A stretch of 64,000 nt of DNA from Sclerotinia nivalis (taxonomy: Eukaryota > Ascomycota > Leotiomycetes > Helotiales > Sclerotiniaceae): contig JAPEIS010000009.1 in the NCBI GenBank assembly GCA_029531795.1, positions 2,480,001 through 2,544,000 on the forward strand, written 5' to 3'. A model generated the notes under the pieces. It was given only the letters and a program-made list of their open reading frames with translations, was not told where the DNA came from and did no database searches. How positions within the stretch are numbered: position 1 is the stretch's first letter; each line of letters begins with the position of its first letter. A program made the position numbers and the translations under genes. Below, one piece after another: positions 22,252 to 33,850 of the stretch.

Positions 22252-23102
22252 TTAATACTGAATCATCCTCCCTACCATATTATTAATTCCACCTCGCGCT
22301 GTGTTCTGCACATTCGAAAATTTCATAAGTCCACAAGTCTCACTCTCAACATGCTGTACCAAACTACTCAACAACTTAAACTCCCTCGCACATCTCGGAC
22401 CCGGACATCTGTATATCTTTTGTTCGTGTACAGGGCTATTCAAATGGCCATTCAATCCTTGCAGTGTATTGAATTCACGAGAGCATAAGCCGCATTCATA
22501 ACGGTAACCATTCCAGGAACGTTGAGTAGCGATGCTGGTGGAAGACGAGGAAGGATACTCGATTTGGCGAGTGGTGATTATATGGTTTCTGTCCAGACGA
22601 CGGATTTGCTCATTGATCATTTGGCGATTTGTACCAGAAGGGCAACTACCAGATTCGAGGTGGATGATTAAAGCGGAGGCGGTTGGATATTGAGTGGGAC
22701 AGAAGGGGCATTTCATGCCGAATCCCTGGTGGATTTTGGAGCGTTGATGCTGAGAAAATCAGATTTCATTCTTATACCGAATAACACCAGACGGCAAATC
22801 TTGAAAGACATCTGGCGGTCCTAGTCATAACTTACCTGCATCAGATTATTTTCATTCATAAACATGCGTTCGCATGATCTGCAATAACGATGACTGTGTT
22901 GGGAGATATGATGATCTTCTCGAGCTTTGCTAGACCAGAACCAAGTATCGCAACCTTCGCATTCGAATTCAGGTTCTTTATAGTTGGAGGAATATCCATA
23001 ATTAGGGTATACGTTGTTGCAATGAGTATAGCTATTCTCAATGTGTTGATTGTAGCTACGTTCGCTGTTGAAATAACGGTCGCAAGGGCTACAGTATACC
23101 AT
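22252..23102 (-). CDS. C2H2 zinc-finger protein (two exons), intact copy
   Basis: Exons 23102-22836 and 22749-22252 encode 254 residues. The intron 22835-22750 has a GTAAGT donor and a TTCTCAG acceptor and sits inside the third finger. About six finger-like Cys2-His2 units follow one another: YCSPCDRYFNSERSYNQH, FECEGCDTWF, YCRSCERMF, KCPFCPTQYP, YECGLCSREF and YRCPGPRCAREF. Nucleic-acid binding is likely from the fold. The start is the ATG opening MVYCSPCD, within 3 residues of the first Cys. The decayed copy at 12478-13652 is its duplicate. The product is probably nuclear; no effector domain is seen. Confidence 0.82.
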
Positions 23103-23370
23103 ATTGAGTAGGATTGAAATTTAATGAATAGAGGAAATCAGGAAATGCAAGCTCTAACAGTTAAGGAATTGTCGAGATTGTGAATTGTGTTAGAACCTCG
23201 AATGTAGAAGAGGTTAGTGGTGTTTGATAGAAGAGTTCACCTGCCAACTGAACGCACAGGCCACTGAACGGCCTAACCTAATTAGATCACCGCCTTAAAA
23301 ATTTAAATTAATTCAATTATTTAATATACTTGTTAGAACACGTGATGCTCGCTAGTACTAGCTTCTGCAC
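23103..23370. other. Upstream region of the C2H2 gene
   Basis: This is the promoter and 5' leader side of the minus-strand C2H2 gene, ending at the D repeat. No separate feature is recognised. Confidence 0.4.
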
Positions 23371-23899
23371 TCTCGGAGGAGGTTGATCGGATAATAATAA
23401 ATAGTATAATAATAATACTATAATATTATTTATTGTGATAGTGGAAGACTTAGTCGTATTTAGCTTAGGAGTGATCGAATATATGAATAATAGAATATTG
23501 AAGTCAGAATTGTATATATATTGAATATTGAATTTTTATCTGCTTGCTTTTTCGAAGAATTCTTTGAAGAAAATCTTCGTATTTATAGATTTTAATGAGA
23601 TTCTACACTATTCTATGATTATAAATAAGATCGATTTAAATCGAATCTTATAGAATCATTTTATATAATAAAAGGAAATAATAACCAATAGTATTCAATC
23701 TGAGAATAGGAAAATTCTATATGCTTCCATTTCATTCTATTCCATTATAAATCATTCTGATATGATATATAATCGAAATTTTATATAATAATAAAATTTA
23801 ATAATATGAAATCATATTATTAATATATCACGTGATCATATAACCATTGGTTCGGTAAATATTATTAAGTGATTTAATAACTTATTAGGAATTCTCACA
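23371..23899 (-). mobile_element. AT-rich D repeat (solo LTR-like), copy D1
   Basis: 529 bp. On the minus strand it starts TGTGAGAATTCC and ends CCTCCTCCGAGA, with a perfect 5-bp duplication TGCAC at 23366-23370 and 23900-23904. Two further copies lie at 50198-50727 and 58170-58700. The 5-bp duplication fits an LTR-type integrase, although the TG...GA ends are unusual. No coding sequence. Confidence 0.85.
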
Positions 23900-24067
23900 T
23901 GCACAATGTTTATGCTGGCAAATTTCTCCTGCTAACCGTCAAAGTTTCCCGCATTGTATTCTCCTTCGTAGTTATTTTTTGTTCATTGACATACCATTTC
24001 CTAAAAATCTCTGCCTTTATGTTTCCACCGCTTCATCTCAACTAGCTTCCGCGTTATCAATATCATC

Positions 24068-24785
24068 TCATACTTCGCCGTCAAAGTCACAGTCATCTTG
24101 AGAAAACACAGTCATAGAACTAATTGCACTGCTCGAGTTCCTGGGACTCTCGTAAAGACAGGCTTTCTTCGGTCCGCGCTGGTGATAAGTACATTCTGAT
24201 GCTTCGCGCGGGTCCGAAAGCTTTTTATCCGAGTTTCTGATGCTACTAACCTCCAGAAGATCAAGCAAGTCGACGAGGATTTCTTCATCGCTTTGTGCAA
24301 GATCGCAGTTTAATGCAACTTCTCTCTCCCTCCAATTTCCCTTCACGTAAAGTTTCTGTAAAATGAACGCAACAAAGTCGATGAAGAAGGCTCTAGTCTT
24401 CGATTCTAGCAATATATTCTCGTGGCACTTGCGGGCATAAAAGATGCATAACGGTGATTCGTCTTCCTTGCATGCATCTATGATCATGAGTAACTGGAGG
24501 ATTTCATCTTGAAACTCGTCGAAAGAGTATTTTTCTGCAAAGAAAAGAAAGCTTCATCATAATAGCAATAGCACGAAGTCTATCCTCGAATGTACAAGTT
24601 TGCTAGTTGAATAGATCTTGGGTTTGTAAATTTTGATTGGCTCCGTTGTAAGTCCACATGAGAAAAATCCCGAAAATATTCTCGTCGATGTCGTTCAAGT
24701 TGCTGCCGGAACTGCAATAACATCCTTCAAGGAGCCTTTGCGAAGTACCTATCGAAAAGCTCTCTTGATCGCTTAACGTATCCAA
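24068..24785 (-). pseudogene. Possible BTB/POZ-like gene remnant
   Basis: Two minus-strand frames (24785-24603 and 24487-24068) seem to belong together. The first has IDENIFGIFLMWTYNG, the spacing seen in fungal BTB domains before the WxY motif, followed after an in-frame TAG by CTFEDRLRAIAIMMKL. The second, DEFQDEILQLLMIIDACKEDESP onward, fits the helical region after a BTB domain and could follow an intron ending TTTGCAG near 24537. The N-terminal half is not recognisable. A LINE-1 tail inserted at 24873 lies just upstream. The family call rests on short motifs only. Confidence 0.35.
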
Positions 24786-24868
24786 TATACAGCATCATAT
24801 ATCTCTTATTGAGCTGCTTCCAAACTGCATGATAACCCGACGCAGGGAGCCCTTGAAGTTGTCAATGC

Positions 24869-24872
<4 letters not shown>

Positions 24873-24908
<36 letters not shown>

Positions 24909-25089
24909 TAACGTCCACACTGAGTCTAAGACTATCTAGGACGGCTAGGGGCTCTATGAGCTCCTAGTTGATGCTATGGGGAGTTGTATGCTAGCTAACA
25001 TACAGTTTGTATAGTTTGGGTTTCTTTTCAACCCTTGAAATGTTGATTGAGGGCAAGTGAAAACTAATACTGGGGAACAAAGCCCGATA
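24873..25089 (-). mobile_element. LINE-1 3'-UTR insertion, dead on arrival
   Basis: 217 bp matching the LINE-1 3' UTR (ACACTGAGTCTAAGACTATC and AGTGAAAACTAATACTGGG, as at 28349-28550). On its sense (minus) strand it ends in (AATC)n. It is flanked by a perfect 13-bp duplication TGTCAATGCTATT (24860-24872 and 25090-25102), the signature of target-primed reverse transcription of a heavily 5'-truncated copy. Confidence 0.9.
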
Positions 25090-25102
25090 TGTCAATGCTA
25101 TT

Positions 25103-25694
25103 AATCAAGTCATAATTTCTGAAATGGGAAGTCTACATACTCTTTGAGCTCGAAGTTGATCATCATGTGAATAGCTGCGGAAGCCTTCTTTTGTACAGCT
25201 TTCTCAATAGCCAGCTTGTTCTTAAGATAGTCTGCCTTACTGGCAGTGCTTTCTGGAGAACTAAATTGCTATTCGAGCTTTTCGATGAAGGAAGGCTTGA
25301 ATATCCGTTTGCTTTTAATACCCCAGATGGATCTCTCCGTAATGTATGACTACATTAACCGTATATTATATCAAATCTATAATATACAAGTGAAGAACTT
25401 CTTGAGGGATTGTTAAATACCGTACTATTACCTATTCTACCGTGATCTACTGTACCATCATCTACTGTATTGTACATTATCTAATGTGTACTTACCTGTA
25501 GTACCATATGTCCGGACACCTTCCACGTGGACACCTTCCAGTGGACACCTTCCATGCAGATACCTTACCTTACATACACTAACAGACCCAAGCATACAAT
25601 TTCTGATCTGCAACATTATATTTCAAAAAAGTCTTTGTCCTACAGGAGAATTTTTCTGATCATCTGATAGACTATACTAGTCATTCTAAAAAAT
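25103..25694. other. Intergenic, upstream of the protease-like gene
   Basis: It includes a short run of near-repeated units at 25500-25560 (GGACACCTTCCA three times). The remainder holds the promoter of the gene starting at 25695. Confidence 0.45.
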
Positions 25695-27522
25695 ATGGCC
25701 ACTATGGGTATATTACTATCAGTGGAGGAGATTAAGAGAACATCTCCTACTACTATTTATTATCTCCTATCTCAGTCCTGGAACGAAAACAAACTCGAAT
25801 TTAATACAGATTCCCTTGGTTCTTCCCTTTCCTATGCTCCTCAAAAGAAAGACATGTCTCAAATTGTCAAAGAAGTTGACCGTCATCTTTATGGTCTGAG
25901 TTCACAGGAAATTATTGCTACAAATCAATCAAGAGATACTGTTTTAAGTATTAATTCCTTTTCAACATTTCCAACTAAAAAGGACGTTCTTCCAATTCAA
26001 GATCAACAATTCTGTGAGCTTTACAACAACAAACTTCAACGACCACTTGTAGCTTTTCTTCTCTCTTCAATCCCTGATGAGTATGAATGGACTATGAATG
26101 TTTTCCGACTTGGCTTCAAGGATATCTCACGATCGAATCCCATTCCCGTTGTTATCCATCTTTTGATTAGAACACCAGGCTTCTTCACCAATAATGAGGC
26201 TGCTGCTATCAAGATCCTAGATGGTATGGAGCAGGTGATCCAACAGGAAACCCGCGATAAGTATGCATTTCCTTCAATTTCCATACCAATCAGCTTTGCA
26301 CTGTGTCAAATCATCTTATTAATCTCTATCTAGGATTTGTATTGATGTATGTCAAATCCGAAAATCCATGTTCAGAAGTTCAAGTGGAAATCCTGGTGTG
26401 AATCTTACAGATAGATTCGAGGGACTGTATCATCATACTCCATGTCCTGGCTTCTCAATCGGCAATAAAAAATCCAGCGCTGCAGGATCTTTTACTGGAT
26501 TTGTTTACCATGAAAACGAAATCTACGGTCTCACTTGTCGACATATACTTTTGCCAGAGTCGGATTATCCAGATTCTGTATTATCATACAAATACGATGA
26601 GAAAGAGAAATTGAAGGTCTGTATGCCTGCACATAAGGACCATCAAATCACCAAACAGAAAATAGCAGGAAAACATCAGCTCTTCCGAAATAAGGTTAAA
26701 AGTCTCGAAAAAGATTTGTTGAAATCATCGGATCCCGTAACGGTTCAAAACGAAATCGAAAAATATAAATCTCTCGAAGAGACCTGGGCTTCATCTTTGT
26801 ACGCTGCCGTACTCCATGACCCAAATATTGGTCATGTCTATGGTACTCCAGAGAAATGGCGCAAAATACCAACATACGATGGATTCCTTGATTGGGGACT
26901 ATTTTCTGTTGATGGTCTTGCCTCAGCTGACACCAACAAGAAGGTATTAAGACTCATGAATTCCTATCTCCTTAAAGAACGATACTCACTCTCATTATAG
27001 TTAAATCAAATCTCAATAAATGCCCCAATAGGAGTTGAAGACTTCCCCCGAGACGATTTTTCTGCCACCCAGCTCGAAGACATCAATACAAAATGCAAAG
27101 CAATAATGAATTCACCGTTCCTCAACATCAAAAACCCACAATACTCCTCAAAACCCAAGCTCAATACCATATATTTCAAGCCAGCCAGTCGAACAACTAA
27201 TTTGAAGGCCTGCATGTGTAATGGGATCCTAGCCATCGAAAAGATACCCGGTCGGGAACCCTCACGAGAACACGTCTACGTCGGTGTGAACTGCGCCGTT
27301 TCCGCCCCAGGTGATTCCGGAGCTCTGATCTGTGATCTTGATATCGCAGCTAACGACGATAATGATAATGTGGCGGTTCTTGTGCCTATTGCCGTAGTCT
27401 GGGGTGGGGAAGAGAATCATGGAGGATGGACCGATGTGACATATGCGACTCCCGTCAGCGTTGTTCTGAAGGATATAGAGAATTTTTTGGGTTGGGATAG
27501 TGGTAGTGTGAGGTTTTGTTAA
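25695..27522 (+). CDS. Trypsin-fold serine protease-like protein (three exons)
   Basis: Exons 25695-26302, 26376-26943 and 27001-27522 give about 565 residues. Intron 2 (26944-27000) has a clean GTATTA to TATAG pair. Intron 1 (26303-26375) is less certain (GTGTCA donor). The second and third exons carry a likely catalytic triad: His in YGLTCRHILLP (residue about 258), Asp in GFLDWGLFSV (about 375) and Ser in SAPGDSGALICDLD (about 498). Between His and Asp lies a charged helical stretch (HQLFRNKVKSLEKDLLK). The N-terminal 200 residues match nothing I know. No signal peptide is evident, so it is probably intracellular. Such protease-like domains occur in fungal STAND and HET-type systems, but no such domain is fused here. 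Confidence 0.65.
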
Positions 27523-27908
27523 GGACCCGTGGAAGCATGGGTATGGGATCTCTGGTTTCGCGGGGATATGATGGCATAGAAATCTAGGAAAGGATTGCGT
27601 AGTTTTTGCATGGTTTTTTCATAGTAATAATGGATTCGAGGAATTAAACCTATTTCCAAATGATTGTAGATTGCTCAAGCTATATAATGATTTGTAGCAT
27701 TTTATACAAAGATTTATCCGATTTATAAACTTAATACAAATCTTGTAATAAATTCTCTTCATAAGAATAATTCCTTCGATCTTTTTTTCCCTTTTATAAG
27801 AATATCTTTAGAATATTCCAATCCCGAAACCCATGTTTATCCCTTGTTTGATCAATCAAATAACTATATAATAAATCAACCACTCTAGTTTCCGACCACC
27901 CTATTACA
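27523..27908. other. Intergenic, nothing recognised
   Basis: AT-rich 3' flank of the protease-like gene up to the LTR relic. Confidence 0.45.
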
Positions 27909-28303
27909 TCGATAACGATCACGGATCTTATACTAATCGATCGTATACACCTGTGATCTAATTCCTTAAGATTACTATAGGATTAAGGTTCTCGTGAGAT
28001 CACTTTTGCACAATTATTATTAGTAGTATATCGGATCTTGTAACAATCGTAACTCACATGATCAAGCGATCACGTAATGGAGTTTTAGAGTTTGAAGAAC
28101 TCCATATGCTCCTGGAGCATAAGAGTTCCTAAAGCTCCTAAAGCTCCCAGAACGAAGAGCTTCGTGCTCAAGAACAATTATTAGTTTAAATACTATAGTT
28201 ATTATATAATACGACTATTTATATCCTTATATTACCAAGCCACTGTTTGACCCTTAATAGAAACCACCACGGCCTTCTATCAGTCCTTCGATCACTTCCA
28301 CAT
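27909..28303 (+). repeat. Decayed LTR related to copy A6
   Basis: It matches 19375-19802 through AACGATCACGGATCTTA, GAGCTTCGTGCTCAAGAACA and AGAAACCACCACGGCC. The first bases have changed and the last roughly 35 bp are missing where a family C fragment begins. No duplication was found. Confidence 0.7.
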
Positions 28304-28347
28304 TGTTGAGATATTCATTATTCATCACGTGAATTCACTAGCGTTGA
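28304..28347 (-). repeat. Family C repeat fragment
   Basis: 44 bp from TGTTGAGATATTCATTATTC to CTAGCGTTGA, matching one end of family C. It is cut off exactly where the LINE-1 tail starts. Confidence 0.75.
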
Positions 28348-28665
28348 CTGATTGATTGATTAAATTAACGTCTACACTGAGTCTAAGACTATCTAAGACG
28401 GCTAGGAGCTTTATAGGCTTCTAACAAGTAACAAATGGAGAATTGCTGGCCATATTCGGCTGTAGCTAATACAATTTGGGAAGATTGAAGTGGCCTCAAT
28501 CTACTAATTTTTGAATGGGGGAAGTGAAAACTAATCCTGGGAAACAAAATCCGCCTTACAAATACTCTCGTATATAATAAGGAAAATAACAAATGAAATA
28601 TAATATAATTCGAAATTGGAACGATTTACCCCACATAGAAGGGTAAATTGACCCAATTGACCCAA

Positions 28666-31600
28666 TTAACCATTTTCTCTTGGTTCACCCTCTTCACCTT
28701 CGTCTTCTTGTTCTGCATCCTCTTGCATCCTAGTTAGATGCCATGACCTGGTTGCTATTTTTGTTTCCTCGATAAATTCGAGGGTCTTAATGATTCCTGT
28801 TTTGGTGTGAAGTAGATATTTCATAGTGAGTCGGGAGGTAGGGTTGTTTTTCTTGAATATTCTTCTTGTTGATTTGTATAACGGACAACTAAACAGGAGA
28901 TGATTAGGAGATTCTCTCTTTCCACATCTACACTTATCATTTGCTGAGATTCCGAATCGTTGTAAGTAGGATTTGAAATATCCATGACCGATTTTAAGCT
29001 GAAACAAAGCACTAATAGAGCTTCTCTTGGTGTTTTCTGGAATTCCGATCTTTGAGCTAGTCTTCCAGGGGTATATTTTCGAATAGGCCGAATTAGATGA
29101 ATAGAGAAGAGTATTCCATTCTTCGGATTTCGTCCTTTTGATATCCATTTCTAAAGAGGCAAAGCTGGTTTCGTTTGATGATGATCTTTGTTTTGTAGCT
29201 TCTTTTGCCAAAGCATCGGCCAATTCGTTTCCTTCAACAGAGGTATGCCCTGGAACCCAATTAAGGGAGATTTCTGCTCCTTTTCTGAGGAGAGTTTCTG
29301 TAGCCTTGATTGCTCTAATTTGGCAAATCTGGCCAGGGGCATCAGAAGGTGTTTTCAATCGATAAAGTCCAGCCTGATTATCCGAATAGATCTTAAATTT
29401 TTCGCCCGGTTGAGCTATAGAACTAGCATATTCGATTGCTTTAGTGACTCCAAGAAGTTCTCCATTGTAAACTAATTGATTTATACCAATATTGATTGTT
29501 TCTTTATATAAAGCTTGACCATTAGCTGAAATAGCAACGATCCCGATTCCTACTCCTATTCCTTCTAAGGTTGACGAAGCATCTGTATATATTATAATGG
29601 TATTTTTGCTTCTATTTTTGAAGACTAGATTGTGAGCGATTGCAGCTTCTTCCTTGGATACTTTGCTGATATTGACTTTATACGGGGTGTCTCTCTTCCA
29701 AGGAGGAAAATGAAAATGATCGATTTTCTCTAGCATCAAAGGATCGAAATCCTCTTCGATTGAATTTGTGATCTTTTCAAGTTGAGTAGGTTTAGGTAGT
29801 TTTCTTCGAGGGGTCATTATCGAATTTTGGTCTTCTTTCTCAGCAATTAGTTTGCGTATAATCATATTGACAGGATGAAAAGGCGAGGTCTTCAGTAATC
29901 TGAAAGCGTATTGTCTGATTCCAGCATTTAATCTGATTTCCGGGGGACACAAAGCAGCTTCCACTTCCATTGGTTTTATTGGTGAAGTTTTGAAGACTCC
30001 TAGAATCTTACGTAGAGCAAGATTCTGGAGTAATTGAAGAGTCTTTTTGAACGAGGCTTGATCTTTCCACCAGATGATTGATCCGTAATCAGCTATGCTA
30101 GTGACACATGCTATATAGAGCTGTCTTAGTGCTTTAGGGCTTAGCCCTTTCTCAGTATTAGCTAACCTGGCCATTCGATAGAATGAAGCCTTAGCTTGAG
30201 TTGCTCGAATAGCAACATGCTGTTTGAAGTTGAGGCCGGGATCGAACCATATTCCTAACCATCTGACCAATGATGAAGGTTGTACAATCTCAGAATTTGG
30301 GAGCTTGATTGAAGCATCTTTAGCGTATTTGAATGTGGAGAAATGCATTAATTCCGTCTTTGCTAAATCGAATTGGATAGCGTTTTTCTCACCGAGAGCA
30401 TAAATTTGTTTGGCTGCTCTTTCGAGGGAAAGGATGTTCTTTTTCCAGCTTGAAGAATGAGTGATCATGGCTATATCATCAATATACGAAAGATATTCAA
30501 CCGAATTCGATTGAAAGAGATCTCGAATATAGATTAGGAAAAGGATTGGTGAGATTGGACTTCCTTGAGGGATTCCGGTGTTGATTGGTTTAAAAGCTTC
30601 GGTCTGACCATCGAACGAAAGTTTGAGTAATCTTTCTTCCAAAAATGACGAGATCCATGCAATGAGGCTAATTGGAAGATTGAGGTTCTTACAGATGTCT
30701 AAAAGTCGATTTTTAGATACATAATCGAAGGCTCCTTTGACATCTAGAAAAAGAGCTGAGGTTTTCTTCTTGATTCTTGAATTCCTTTCGATTTCGGTGG
30801 TGAGCAAGATTGCTGTATCGATGGCTGATTTCTTTTGTCTTCCGCCCATTTGGGAATGATGCAATAGATTCGTAGTTTCGGCTAGAAAGCTAAGCCTTTG
30901 AGCTAGAATCCTTTCACTAATTTTGCCTAAACAATTGAGAATGGCAATAACCCTATATGCTTTTGGAATGGTATAATCTGGTTTCGAAGGTTTCTTGAGT
31001 ATCGCTCCCGTGGCTTGTTTCCAATAAGAAGGATGGTAACCAAGATTAATCAGGTTACTGAAAAGGGTAAAGAAAGCTTTTGGGATTGCTTTATAAGTTC
31101 GAATAATGATCTCCTGAGTGATTCCATCTGGGCCTGGACTCTTTCCTTTGATTTTAGCTGAACAGGCACTAAAGAGTTCATTTTCTGTGAGTTTAGGCCA
31201 ATCCCACATTTTCGATTGTTTGTATCCTTCCCATTTGGGTGCTGTAGTATTTGGGGGGGGGGGGGGAGGGAATAGAACAGATCTGAAGGCTGAGCATTTC
31301 CCTTCGAAAGAGCTTTCGAGTTGAAAGGAATTGGATCGGATGTTCGGAATCCTTTCGGTTTGAAGGTTTTTCGTGTAGAACATTGCCTTGAAGATCGTTT
31401 GGGTATCCTCTTTTTCTAGGAATTCGTTCCAATGATTCTTTTTCGCTGTTTTGATGGCTTGAAAATAATGATTCCTTGCTGATTGGTAAATTTTCTTGAA
31501 CACATCGTCTTCAGGGTATCGTTTAGCATTTTCATATTCATTTGCGAGTCGTTTTCGAAGAGCTTTCAACTCTGGAGACCACCAGGGTTTTGCCCTTTTG

Positions 31601-32575
31601 GTTGACTTGATCCTCGGGATACTGATTTCAGCCGAATTGGTGATTATTTGAGTGAATTCTATTGCAGCTTTATCCAGTGTTTGTATTTGCTGGTTTTTAT
31701 CAAGAAGAGAATCAAGAGAATTGGATTCTAATGTGATGATGTTGAGATAGTCGTTAGAATTCAAGATAACTGAAGCCAATAGCTTTGATTGTAGGGTATT
31801 TGTGAATTTATCCCAATCCGCTTGTTTTGTATTGAATCTTGCTAACGGAGCAACATTTGTTGAACGAATTCCAGTGCCTTTCACTTCAAATAGGATCCCT
31901 AAATGGTCTGATCCGAAGTCAGGGAGCACTTGCCAGTCAAGTATATTAAGTGAAATAGCTTCTGTGGCTAAAGTGAGGTCTAGAACGCTTGGGTTTGTCA
32001 TATTTGTTCGATAAAAGGTGCTGATACCTGGTTCATTCATAATTGTAAGATTGTGGTCTTCAAACCATTCGGCTAGTTGGTCAGCGTTTGAGCTTTTGTT
32101 CAAAAAAGGGTCCCACCATGGGTAATGAGAGTTAAAGTCTCCGACAATAATAGTGTGATGGGAGAGAGGGGTATCGAAAAGGCATCGTTCAATGGTATGT
32201 CCTTTTTCTTTCGTTTGATCGGCTTCGTTGTAGATGTTTAGGAGCTGGATCGTGTAATTTCCCTCTGAAATATCGATAATTTGCATATCAGGGTCTTTTG
32301 GGGAATTGGGAGCTAGAGCGACTAATGGCTTGAAGCTTTTCGAGATGTAAGTTAAGGTGCGGGGACGGAGGTTTGAAGGGTGATTTGGGAAGAGTTGAGT
32401 AAAACTGGAATGCGCAATCGATCTAGTAGACGAATAATCTTTCTCAGGATTGGAAAGGATCCAAGGTTCTTGAATGATTATTAGATCGATATTGAGTTCC
32501 AAAGCCAATTGAAGAGCACTCTCAGTAGCTTGAAGACTCTTGTTTAAGTTGATTTGAAGAATGCGAATATCGTTG
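28666..32575 (-). CDS. LINE-1 ORF2: endonuclease, reverse transcriptase, RNase H
   Basis: 1280 codons are open from 32508, and the same frame is open to about 32575. Domains in order: an endonuclease/exonuclease/phosphatase domain (IIIQEPWI, GDFNSHYPWWDP, DFGSDHLGI); reverse transcriptase with KAYRVIAILNCLGKISE, DVKGAFD, TGIPQGSPISPILF and active site YLSYIDDIAM; RNase H with IIIYTDASS, YSDNQAGL and WVPGHTSVEGNELADALAKEA; and a C-terminal CRCGKRESPNHLLFSCP knuckle. All core motifs are present and no internal stop was found, so it may be a recent copy. A run of about 15 G near 31253-31267 encodes a Pro stretch and is prone to slippage. No ATG begins the frame. Confidence 0.92.
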
Positions 32576-32582
32576 TATAATA

Positions 32583-33845
32583 TTAATTAGCTTTCTTCGT
32601 AGTTGCTTGGTATATTTCACAGATTTTCGAATTAGCTTTATGCTCTCCCTGACAATTAGCGCACTTGATCACAAGATGTTGGCATGGTTTGCCTTTTGTT
32701 TGACAAACCATACAGAAATGGCCGACTGTAGAGTGTTTGTTGCTACAGAGCCCGCAAGCAGGAGGTTTTCTGCAATATGATTCTTGATGGCCGAATCCTT
32801 GGCATTTTTGGCATTGAGAGCTTGGAGAGGACGAGTAGAATTTTTCTACTCTCATACTGATCCTTACAATATAGAGTCTCTTTCGAATTGCCAGATCAGC
32901 TTCTTTTTCGGTAGCAAAAGCGATGACTACTGTTCCTTCTTTCTGGATCGATCGTTTGGTTACCGAAGTGAGCCAATAAGGGGTTCCTATTAAGGAGAGA
33001 CCAGCATTGAAAGTTTTGATCTCCTCTTTGATAAGATCCATACCTTTAGGTCCTGAGAATTCCTTTATGGGGATTTTGTGAATAATCACTTTGTGCCAGG
33101 TTTGATCCTTTTGAATCCTTTCGAATTTTAAGAACTGGTTCCAGATTGATGTCTTTTCCATAAGGAATTGAGAAGTGAATGGATCATTAGTAGTTATAAT
33201 GATATTATTATTGACTGAAATAGTAATGGCTGAGATGATTGAACCTTTGATTCCGGCTTTCATGAATGCTTCGTTCATTAGGTTTCTCATTGTAAGAGGA
33301 GAGAAGGAATCTGGATTGGAAATAAGGGGATTGATAAGGATTAAACGTTTGTTTGAACCATTTTCCTTCTTTTGTGATTTTTCCGGAGGATTTTGCTTGT
33401 TGGTTTTGCTTTTGGAAACGATATTCCATTCGTTAGCTTTTACAATTGAAGCATAGCTAGTATTGTTGATTGTTGAAGGTTGTTTCCCATTTATAAGAGG
33501 GGTATGTTGATTGGAGAGATCGGCTAAATGGTGTGCTTGTGTTTCGATTTTTCTAGTAGCGGTTTCAAGGTGGTTGATTTGAGAGGTGATGATATTGGAT
33601 GCTTTCGAAAGTTTCCCTTTTTCAAGGTATTCTCTAAAAATTTCGATCAGATCTAGGATCTTTGATTGTTCCTCGAAGGATTTCTCTAATGAGGCTGCTT
33701 GAACTAGAAGGTCTCTAGCTCCTTCAATCGCCTGTTTGGCGGATGATGGCTTGGTTCCAGAGTTGATTGATTGTCGGCGTCGTTTGTTGTTGATTTTGAA
33801 GGGGATAGATTTGTCGGGGCGGCAAAAGGTTTATATTTTATATAG
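32583..33845 (-). CDS. LINE-1 ORF1: gag-like nucleic-acid binding protein
   Basis: The first ATG is at 33290 (235 codons), but the frame is open to about 33845 with coherent protein sequence (LFREYLEKGKLSKASNI, INNTSYASIVKANEW), so the natural N-terminus is longer and its start is missing. The C-terminus has zinc-knuckle Cys/His groups: CQKCQGFGHQESYC, CGLCSNKHSTVGHFC and CANCQGEH. These proteins package LINE RNA. The stop TAA at about 32583 overlaps the start of the open ORF2 frame, which lies in the -1 register. Confidence 0.85.
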
Positions 33846-33850
33846 AGACA

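Larger units (their letters stand above)
28348..33850 (-). mobile_element. LINE-1: near-complete two-ORF non-LTR retrotransposon
   Basis: The element reads on the minus strand: ORF1 (to 32583), ORF2 (32508-28666), a 3' UTR and an (AATC)n-type tail at 28348-28365. Other 3' ends of the same family occur at 18809-19917 and 24873-25089. The open ORF1 frame begins near 33845 without an ATG, so the 5' end is probably truncated there. A target duplication was not found. Confidence 0.85.

Noticed and set aside
29138..29475. Plus-strand frames in the LINE-1 RNase H region
   Set aside because: Shadows of the 1280-codon ORF2 on the other strand.
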